From an uncultured Treponema sp. (GTDB lineage Bacteria; Spirochaetota; Spirochaetia; Treponematales; Treponemataceae): a stretch of 10,569 bases of DNA. A model generated the notes under the pieces. That model searched no databases. It had not been told where the DNA came from and saw only the letters and a list, made by a program, of their open reading frames with translations. The translations under genes were made by a program, and so were the position numbers. Location of the stretch: contig CAJOQA010000123.1 of NCBI GenBank assembly GCA_905236465.1, positions 1-10,569 of the forward strand, read 5' to 3'. Position 1 is the first letter of the stretch. Each line of letters opens with the position of its first letter. Below are positions 1 through 5,109 of the stretch, piece by piece.

Positions 1-356
1 ACAAGGCCGTTCTTTCCGCCAAAGCCGTCATCAATTGTATCAGGGGCCTTAAGGTCAGCTGTCCAGTTTCCGTCAGAGATGAACTTGTACTTCATTGTTG
101 TCCCTGCGGGAACTACGCGGGTATAAGTCCAGCCCTTGTCAGTTTTAGTCATAGGCTCTGCCCCATCGCCCCAGTTTGTCCAGTCACCGGCAACGGTCAC
201 TTCTGTCGCACGGGGATTTCCATAAAAGAATGTAACTTCGATGTTGCCATCGGCAAGCTTCTTTGCTGTGACTTCAGCAAACAAAGTTGCAGCTGAACAT
301 AACAGCAATGATGAAACGAAAGCAAATGCTTTTTTCAAATGCTTAACTTTTTTCAT
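1..356 (-). CDS. Secreted CBM48/AMPK-type glycogen-binding domain protein, 3' end cut by the window edge
   Basis: The frame is open for 118 codons from an ATG at 356-354 to the left edge, so the C terminus is missing. Residues 1-27 form a signal peptide: a Lys-rich start (MKKVKHLKK), a hydrophobic core, and a likely signal peptidase I site after LFA (residue 27). Cys20 lies in the core, but LLLC is a poor lipobox. Residues from about 38 carry the hallmarks of the early-set glycogen-binding fold (CBM48/isoamylase N-terminal type): VTVAGDWTNW, then PM, GW, and YKFISDGNW followed by AD. The Trp residues are the usual glucan contacts in that family. The start is supported by GGAGG five bases upstream. 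The protein is probably periplasmic or surface-located and binds alpha-glucan; no catalytic part is visible, and one could lie beyond the edge. It is divergent from the patatin gene. Confidence 0.85.
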   Translation of the reverse strand, partial: MKKVKHLKKAFAFVSSLLLCSAATLFAEVTAKKLADGNIEVTFFYGNPRATEVTVAGDWTNWGDGAEPMTKTDKGWTYTRVVPAGTTMKYKFISDGNWTADLKAPDTIDDGFGGKNGL

Positions 357-361
357 CTTTT

Positions 362-366
362 CCTCC
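362..366 (-). promoter_or_regulatory. Shine-Dalgarno site of the CBM protein gene
   Basis: The minus strand reads GGAGG, five bases before the ATG at 356. It fixes the start codon. It also contrasts with the two plus-strand genes in this window, which have no such site. Confidence 0.8.
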
Positions 367-424
367 ACATTTTATTTTTTGAATGTAACTTTTGCGCAAC
401 CAGTTTTTTTCTGATTACAAATTC

Positions 425-454
425 ATCATAAAACCACAAAAATATTTTTGTCAA
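425..454 (-). promoter_or_regulatory. Sigma70-like promoter for the CBM protein gene
   Basis: On the minus strand a perfect -35 box TTGACA (454-449) is separated by 18 bases from TATGAT (430-425). Transcription would start near 418, giving a 5' leader of about 60 bases that carries the Shine-Dalgarno site. The upstream minus strand is a series of A tracts that could act as an UP element. Confidence 0.65.
436..451. promoter_or_regulatory. Perfect 16-bp palindrome in the CBM gene promoter, candidate operator
   Basis: ACAAAAATATTTTTGT is its own reverse complement. It fills most of the spacer between the -35 and -10 boxes of the minus-strand promoter and overlaps three bases of the -35 box. That is where a dimeric repressor would block RNA polymerase. 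The regulator is unknown, and the AT-rich setting makes chance palindromes more likely. Confidence 0.4.
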
Positions 455-455
455 A

Positions 456-560
456 TTTTTTGAATTTTTTTTTCTAAAATCTGAATTTTTTACTATTTTT
501 TTTGTCAATTGTGAAATTTTTTTTATTTTTTTAGCCCTTTGATTTTTTTCTGAACTTTTT
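456..560. promoter_or_regulatory. Phased T-tract region upstream of the patatin gene, probably curved DNA
   Basis: Runs of five to nine T on the plus strand begin at about 456, 465, 486, 496, 517, 526, 543 and 556. The first six intervals are close to one or two turns of the helix. Such phased A/T tracts are known to bend DNA and to serve as UP elements. No gene or further site was recognised here. Confidence 0.45.
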
Positions 561-567
561 ATATAAT
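539..567 (+). promoter_or_regulatory. Sigma70-like promoter of the patatin gene, predicted to give a near-leaderless mRNA
   Basis: TTGATT (539-544), a 17-base spacer and a perfect TATAAT (562-567) are followed by the ATG at 577, only nine bases after the -10 box. A normal start point, 6-8 bases after the -10 box, would leave a leader of about 1-4 bases. No Shine-Dalgarno sequence is present. Confidence 0.7.
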
Positions 568-576
568 TCCTTTCAA

Positions 577-2859
577 ATGAAAAAAATCAATTTTTTTTTA
601 AGAACGATTATTTTTTCACTATTGCTTACAGAAAAAATCTGTGCCCTAGAAATTCAGTCCGCAATAGAAGAAAAAAATTTACCTACCCCTGCAAAACCTG
701 AAGGAAGGCCAAGCGTTGCCCTTGTGCTTTCTGGCGGAGGGGCCAGGGGCTTTGCCCACTTACCGGTCATTGAGCTTTTAGAAGAAGAAGGGATTCCCAT
801 AGACATAATTATTGGCAACAGTGCAGGTTCCATTGCAGGTGCCTTTTACTGTGCAGGCTACAGGCCTGATGAAATATTTTCCCTAATGAATGAATTTGCC
901 TTAGGTGAAATCCTTAACGACTCTCCCCCTAACCCCTCTGAGTTTTTTTTAAAAGAACACAGTTCCTACTCCTCAATCTTTCAAATAGGAAGTCCTAACT
1001 CTGGCGGCATTGCTTCAGGTCAAAACATTTATGAGCTTTTTAGAAGACTTACAATCCGCTTTCCTTCAAACCTAAATTTTGACAATCTTCAAATTCCTTT
1101 CCGAGCCATAACGGTAAATCTTCTTACAGGAAAAGTTGAGGTACAAAATAAGGGGGACTTAGCTGAAGCCTTGCGGTGTAGCATGAGCGTACCTGGTATG
1201 TTCGCCCCCTTTGAAAAAGACGGTTCATATTACATAGACGGAATGGCTAGGGACGATACTCCGATTGATGTTGCTTTAAAAATGGGCTACGATATTGTAA
1301 TAGTTTCAAATCTTTCTGATCCGCTAAAAAGCGATCCTGCTGAATTTGAAAATTCAATTACGGCAACAATCTTTCAGATGCTGAACATGGAACAGTATTC
1401 AAGAAAGAGCAATAACGAACAGCTTGCAACTTTAAGCCTGTACCCTGACTGTGGCGGCGAGTCCATGCTCGCTTATTCTAAGGGGCAGCATATTTACGAC
1501 AGCAGCAAAAAATCAATGGAAGGCTACAGGGAAAAGGTTAAGGAGCTAAAAGAAAAATTCTTTTCTGAGCCCCCAACAAAAAAAGAAATTAAAAAGTACA
1601 CGGCAAATCCATATCAGAAGGCTAAGTCCATAAAAATTACCGGCGGGTCCGCAAATGATGAGGAGTTAATACAGGAACTTGCTCAAAAATATCTTCAAGA
1701 AGATTTTACAGAAAAATCATTTGCTGCCCTTTCCCAAGCCCTTTACCGGAGCGGTCGCTACAAGAGCACTGTAATCAGGCTTGAAGAGGATGAAGATAAT
1801 AAGGGGGACGGGACCCTTCATTTTATAGTGCACAGGCAGAAAAAAAAGTACAACCAAGTTCTTTTTTCCCCCACCCTGTACACAAGTGTTTCAGACGACT
1901 ATTCAACCGCATTTTCCTTAGCCCTTGAGTATCAGATGAGGGGGCTTACAGGTTACGGGTCAATTCTAGCTTTTGAGCTTTCCGCCGTAAATAAAACAGG
2001 TCTTTGCCTTTTTCTAAAGCAGCCCTTTGGCACCCACGCCTTTACTCAGTCACAGGCTTCTTATTTTGAGTTCAGCAACGAAAGCAGGGATGGGTGGAAT
2101 AGCATAGAATCAAGTATTGCAAACAGGAAGGAAATCTCTTTTGTCCAGGACGTAGGTCTTTCACTTACGGGTGAAAAATCAATTTTTTACTTGCAGGGAG
2201 CCGTGAACTTTTTTGATAACAAGGGACTTTTCAGGGACCATGTTTCTTTTTCAACCCTGGACCTTTCTGCAAACTTTAAGCTTTCTACCCTTGATTCCTT
2301 GGCCTTTCCTTCCAAGGGTCTAATGGCAAATTTTAGCGTTGCGGGAATTTTTCCCCTTAGCAAAGAAGAAAGGGACAAAGAATTTTTCTTTGACAAGCTA
2401 GAGGCTTTTGTTACCGTAGCCATTCCCTTGGGTAAAAAATTTTCCCTTGCGTTAGATATAAAGGCAGGTGGCAGCGTAAGTGAGAGTTTAAATAGTCTGC
2501 CAGAAATGAAGATGCCCTATGCCTTCAGCCAAAAAGACCGGCTTTTTTTTTCAAATGTCGCCTCAATAAATCCCTTGGCAACAAACATGGCCTGCTCCGC
2601 AGCCTCCCTGTATTTTTTTCCGCAAACTTCTCTTTCTATGGCAGGTATAAAGTGCATGACAGGTTTTTCTGCGGCCCAAGGCTTCTTTTGGGACAGCAGG
2701 GAGGACATGCAAAGTGGCAAGGGAGTGTGGAGGGTAAGTTTAGATGCAGGCATTCAGTTCAAGAAAAACTCAGCCCTTCTTCTTAGGGTAGGAGGCGGTT
2801 TTGTGCAGGAAAAAGTCTCCCCCTTTGTATCTTTGGACTTGGGAGCTTTTAGGATGTAG
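577..2859 (+). CDS. Patatin-like phospholipase with POTRA and outer-membrane barrel (PlpD/type Vd-like)
   Basis: A 760-residue exported protein. A signal peptide (residues 1-23, ending ICA) leads to a patatin domain at about 45-245. It shows the oxyanion-hole loop GGGARG (53-58), the nucleophile motif GNSAG with Ser82, and the catalytic Asp221 in DGM, where most patatins have DGG or DGA. A POTRA-like segment follows (about 348-420, from KSIKITGG to LHFIVHR). The remaining 340 residues alternate polar and apolar residues in short strands with aromatic girdles, as in BamA/FhaC-type 16-strand barrels. This order matches PlpD-type Vd autotransporters, whose lipase domain is placed at the surface by its own barrel. 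The expected activity is phospholipase A1/A2-type acyl hydrolysis. The last residues (LGAFRM) end in Met rather than the usual Phe. The gene has its own promoter and no Shine-Dalgarno site. The fold assignment is strong, the substrate unknown. Confidence 0.9.
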   Translation: MKKINFFLRTIIFSLLLTEKICALEIQSAIEEKNLPTPAKPEGRPSVALVLSGGGARGFAHLPVIELLEEEGIPIDIIIGNSAGSIAGAFYCAGYRPDEIFSLMNEFALGEILNDSPPNPSEFFLKEHSSYSSIFQIGSPNSGGIASGQNIYELFRRLTIRFPSNLNFDNLQIPFRAITVNLLTGKVEVQNKGDLAEALRCSMSVPGMFAPFEKDGSYYIDGMARDDTPIDVALKMGYDIVIVSNLSDPLKSDPAEFENSITATIFQMLNMEQYSRKSNNEQLATLSLYPDCGGESMLAYSKGQHIYDSSKKSMEGYREKVKELKEKFFSEPPTKKEIKKYTANPYQKAKSIKITGGSANDEELIQELAQKYLQEDFTEKSFAALSQALYRSGRYKSTVIRLEEDEDNKGDGTLHFIVHRQKKKYNQVLFSPTLYTSVSDDYSTAFSLALEYQMRGLTGYGSILAFELSAVNKTGLCLFLKQPFGTHAFTQSQASYFEFSNESRDGWNSIESSIANRKEISFVQDVGLSLTGEKSIFYLQGAVNFFDNKGLFRDHVSFSTLDLSANFKLSTLDSLAFPSKGLMANFSVAGIFPLSKEERDKEFFFDKLEAFVTVAIPLGKKFSLALDIKAGGSVSESLNSLPEMKMPYAFSQKDRLFFSNVASINPLATNMACSAASLYFFPQTSLSMAGIKCMTGFSAAQGFFWDSREDMQSGKGVWRVSLDAGIQFKKNSALLLRVGGGFVQEKVSPFVSLDLGAFRM

Positions 2860-2867
2860 GTTAGAGG

Positions 2868-2883
2868 TTGCCTTTTAAGGCAA
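2868..2883. promoter_or_regulatory. Inverted repeat TTGCCTT-TT-AAGGCAA over the guaA promoter, candidate operator
   Basis: Seven-base arms flank a two-base centre. The left arm coincides with the -35 box and the right arm lies in the spacer. No T tract follows, so it is unlikely to be a terminator for the patatin gene. An operator, for example for a purine-responsive repressor, is possible; the sequence does not identify the regulator. Confidence 0.4.
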
Positions 2884-2896
2884 AGTTCTATATACT
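2868..2896 (+). promoter_or_regulatory. Sigma70-like promoter of guaA, predicted to give a leaderless mRNA
   Basis: TTGCCT (2868-2873), a 17-base spacer and TATACT (2891-2896) lie between the patatin stop and the guaA ATG at 2903. Only six bases separate the -10 box from the ATG, so transcription should begin at or within a base or two of the start codon. No Shine-Dalgarno sequence is present. Confidence 0.65.
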
Positions 2897-2902
2897 ATTT
2901 TC

Positions 2903-4852
2903 ATGGAACGCGATAAAATACTTGTTTTAGACTTTGGCAGTCAATATGCCCATCTGATTGCGAAGCGATTTCGCATGATGGGTTTTTATTCAGAAATTGA
3001 ACTGCCTTCTGTTGAGATTTCTTCACTAAAAAATGTTAAGGGAATTGTGCTTAGCGGAGGTCCTGCTTCTGTTTATGATGAAAATATTCCTGATTTTAAT
3101 AAAGAAATTCTTAAGCTGGATATTCCAATACTGGGACTATGTTACGGCCATCAGCTGATGGCAACAAGCTACGGCGGTAAAGTTGAGAAAGCTAGTGTCG
3201 GGGAGTTTGGAATAGCAAGCCTTACTAAAAATGAAGAAGGGAAAAAATCTCCGCTTCTTGAAGGGGTTGCAGAAGAAACACAAGTATGGATGAGCCATCA
3301 AGATAGCGTAAGCACTATAGGGCAGGGATTTACTGTTATTGCCTCAACAAAGGACTGTAAGTTCGCTGCCCTACAAAATCTTGAGTTAAAGCGCTTTAGT
3401 TTGCAGTGCCACTGTGAAGTAAAAGATACCCCAGAGGGTAACAAAATATTTGAAAACTTTGCCCACATTTGCGGAATGGAAAAAAACTGGGATGAAGATA
3501 CTGTCCTAAACCACATCATAAAAAGTATTCAGGAGCAAGCTGAATGCGCTGGCGAGCAAAAGAAGGTTCTGCTTTTTTTAAGTGGCGGAGTAGATTCCAC
3601 TGTTGCCTTTGCGCTCTTGAACAAGGCTTTGGGGCAGGAAAGGGTTTTAGGTCTCCACATAGACAACGGCTTTATGCGTAAGGACGAAAGTAAGCAGGTT
3701 GCTGAATCCTATAAAAAGTATGGTTTTAAAAACTTCATTACAGAAGATGCAAGTGAAAGTTTTTTAAAGGCAGTCTATCATTTAAGCGACCCACAGAAAA
3801 AAAGAATGGCTGTCGGCGAAAACTTTATAAGCGTCAGGGATTCTGTCATGCAAAAGTACAAAATCCAAAACGCAAGGACTTCTTTTGATGTTATAAACGG
3901 CACTGTAACTTCTGCAGGAAGCGAAGATGACTGGATGTTAGCACAGGGGACCTTGTATCCTGATATAATTGAATCTGGCGGAACAAAAAATTCAAAAGTG
4001 ATAAAGACACACCACAACCGTGTTGACGGAATTCAAAAGCTGATTGAAAAGGGGCTCATCATAGAACCCCTAAAAGATTTATACAAAGATGAAGTTCGCT
4101 CTATTGGAAAAAAATTGGGTCTATCTGATAACATGGTAATGAGACATCCCTTTCCTGGCCCAGGTTTAAGCATAAATGTTTTGTGCTCAGATGGCACAAT
4201 GTCAGCTGAAGACAAGGCCGACTTTGAGAAAGCGCAAAGTGAAATCTCAAATCTGACGCTAGACATGTTCTGCCCCAACTGCTCTGCAAAGCTTAGCAAG
4301 TTTGCCCTGCCGGTTAGGTCTGTTGGGGTGCAGGGAGACTTTAGGACTTACCGCTTTCCTGCAGTCTTGGACTTTGGAGAGGAAGGTGAAAGTGGCTTCA
4401 GGCATTTACCCAAGAAGTGGAGCAAACTTGAGCAGGCTGCGAGCCGCATTACAAATTCAGCTTCTTTCTTAAACCGCTGCATAATCCGTTTGTGGAAAAA
4501 GCCGGAGGTAAAAGAGGAAGACTTTGCTTTGCAGGAAGGCTGGTGCGACAAAGGGCGCCTTGACCAAACCCGCGATGCAGACGACATAGTTCTAAAGGCT
4601 TTGCATAAAAGCGGCTGGTATGACAAAATATTCCAACACCTGACTATAAACTTGCCTTACGCCTCTGCAAAAGACAGGTGCACTATTGTACTGCGCCCCC
4701 TGTGTTCAGAAGACGTAATGACAGCCCGCTTTGCGCAAGTGCCACAGGACTTGCTAAAGGAAATTGTAACTGACATTGCAGCCCTTCCCTACGTTGATGC
4801 AATTTTCTTTGACTTAAGCAACAAGCCACCTGCAACTTTTGGTTGGGAATAA
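2903..4852 (+). CDS. guaA: GMP synthase (glutamine-hydrolysing), long form with an inserted subdomain
   Basis: This cytoplasmic enzyme makes GMP from XMP, ATP and glutamine, the last step of guanine nucleotide synthesis. Residues 1-190 are a class I glutamine amidotransferase with nucleophile Cys80 in GLCYGHQ and a His170/Glu172 pair in LQCHCEV, where QFHPEV is usual. The ATP-pyrophosphatase domain follows, with P-loop LSGGVDST (226-233), LAQGTLYPD, IKTHHN and RHPFPGPG (414-421). The C terminus has LRPL-SED-MTA and ends KPPATFGWE. The 649 residues compare with about 525 in E. coli. The excess is mostly at about 430-560, around LPVRSVGVQGDFRTY, and resembles the D1 subdomain of human GMP synthetase; LIIEPLKDLYKDEVR is also closer to the human form. 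A second small insertion sits at about 318-345. The start is firm because family homology begins at residue 5 (KILVLDFGSQ). Confidence 0.95.
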   Translation: MERDKILVLDFGSQYAHLIAKRFRMMGFYSEIELPSVEISSLKNVKGIVLSGGPASVYDENIPDFNKEILKLDIPILGLCYGHQLMATSYGGKVEKASVGEFGIASLTKNEEGKKSPLLEGVAEETQVWMSHQDSVSTIGQGFTVIASTKDCKFAALQNLELKRFSLQCHCEVKDTPEGNKIFENFAHICGMEKNWDEDTVLNHIIKSIQEQAECAGEQKKVLLFLSGGVDSTVAFALLNKALGQERVLGLHIDNGFMRKDESKQVAESYKKYGFKNFITEDASESFLKAVYHLSDPQKKRMAVGENFISVRDSVMQKYKIQNARTSFDVINGTVTSAGSEDDWMLAQGTLYPDIIESGGTKNSKVIKTHHNRVDGIQKLIEKGLIIEPLKDLYKDEVRSIGKKLGLSDNMVMRHPFPGPGLSINVLCSDGTMSAEDKADFEKAQSEISNLTLDMFCPNCSAKLSKFALPVRSVGVQGDFRTYRFPAVLDFGEEGESGFRHLPKKWSKLEQAASRITNSASFLNRCIIRLWKKPEVKEEDFALQEGWCDKGRLDQTRDADDIVLKALHKSGWYDKIFQHLTINLPYASAKDRCTIVLRPLCSEDVMTARFAQVPQDLLKEIVTDIAALPYVDAIFFDLSNKPPATFGWE

Positions 4853-4890
4853 AAAAACAAAACCTGACTCCAGAAAAACTGAAGTCAGGT
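4851..4890 (-). terminator. Rho-independent terminator between the convergent units, probably bidirectional
   Basis: Arms ACCTGACT (4862-4869) and AGTCAGGT (4883-4890) pair perfectly. After one C/A mismatch, CAG pairs with CTG around an AAAAA loop. On the minus strand the stem is followed by TTTTGTTTTTTT (4862-4851), a strong terminator for transcripts from the mini-gene and the RHS gene. On the plus strand the tail (CAACTCTCTCTTTT) is weaker but can serve guaA, whose stop codon lies ten bases before the stem. The T tract overlaps the guaA stop codon. Confidence 0.85.
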
Positions 4891-4925
4891 CAACTCTCTC
4901 TTTTAATATATAGTGCAAGGAAAAA

Positions 4926-5033
4926 TCATATAAATAGTGGATCTCTACATTTCGTTGAAATGATTTTTTTCATCAGCACGACAAAGGCTTTTTCTGCCAT
5001 CATCAATAACATATCTACGATTTTTAATTTCAC
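4926..5033 (-). CDS. Putative 35-residue small protein with its own promoter, Shine-Dalgarno site and terminator
   Basis: A GTG start at 5033-5031 opens a frame of 35 codons ending in TGA at 4928-4926. AAGGAG lies eight bases before the GTG. A near-consensus promoter lies just upstream, and a strong terminator follows 36 bases after the stop, so all parts of a complete transcription unit of about 200 bases are present. The product begins MKLKIVDMLLMMAEKAFVVL and continues with a basic stretch (MKKIISTKCR) to DPLFI. The central part could form one amphipathic or weakly membrane-seeking helix. I do not recognise a family. The gene sits directly downstream of the RHS gene on the same strand, where immunity genes usually lie, but it is far shorter than known immunity proteins. 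It could instead be a small RNA, a regulatory peptide or the remnant of a longer gene. Confidence 0.45.
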   Translation of the reverse strand: MKLKIVDMLLMMAEKAFVVLMKKIISTKCRDPLFI

Positions 5034-5041
5034 CTTACGCT

Positions 5042-5047
5042 CTCCTT
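5042..5047 (-). promoter_or_regulatory. Shine-Dalgarno site AAGGAG of the putative small protein
   Basis: The minus strand reads AAGGAG with eight bases before the GTG at 5033. This strong match at good spacing is the main reason for choosing the GTG over the internal ATG at 5012. Confidence 0.55.
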
Positions 5048-5055
5048 GAATTAAT

Positions 5056-5083
5056 ATTATAAAGGTAGTAAAAGAAAAGTCAA
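5056..5083 (-). promoter_or_regulatory. Sigma70-like promoter of the putative small gene
   Basis: On the minus strand TTGACT (5083-5078) and a perfect TATAAT (5061-5056) are 16 bases apart. Transcription would start near 5049, just ahead of the Shine-Dalgarno site. The promoter lies 27 bases after the RHS stop codon, and no terminator separates the two. Confidence 0.6.
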
Positions 5084-5109
5084 TCTTACTAACAAAATTT
5101 TATATACGC

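Noticed and set aside
357..576. A riboswitch or other structured RNA in the divergent intergenic region
   Set aside because: The region is nearly all A/T tracts with no stable GC-containing stems. The leader on the CBM side is only about 60 bases, and the one on the patatin side is almost absent.
2868..2883. Terminator for the patatin gene
   Set aside because: The inverted repeat leaves a two-base loop (or a short six-pair stem) and is not followed by a T run, so it fits an operator better.
4101..4626. Minus-strand frames of 62-92 codons across guaA
   Set aside because: They lie fully antisense to conserved GMP synthase sequence and lack initiation signals.
4843..5049. A 68-codon plus-strand frame overlapping the guaA stop
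   Set aside because: It starts with TTG inside guaA, has no Shine-Dalgarno site, runs through the terminator hairpin, and is antisense to the better-supported mini-gene.
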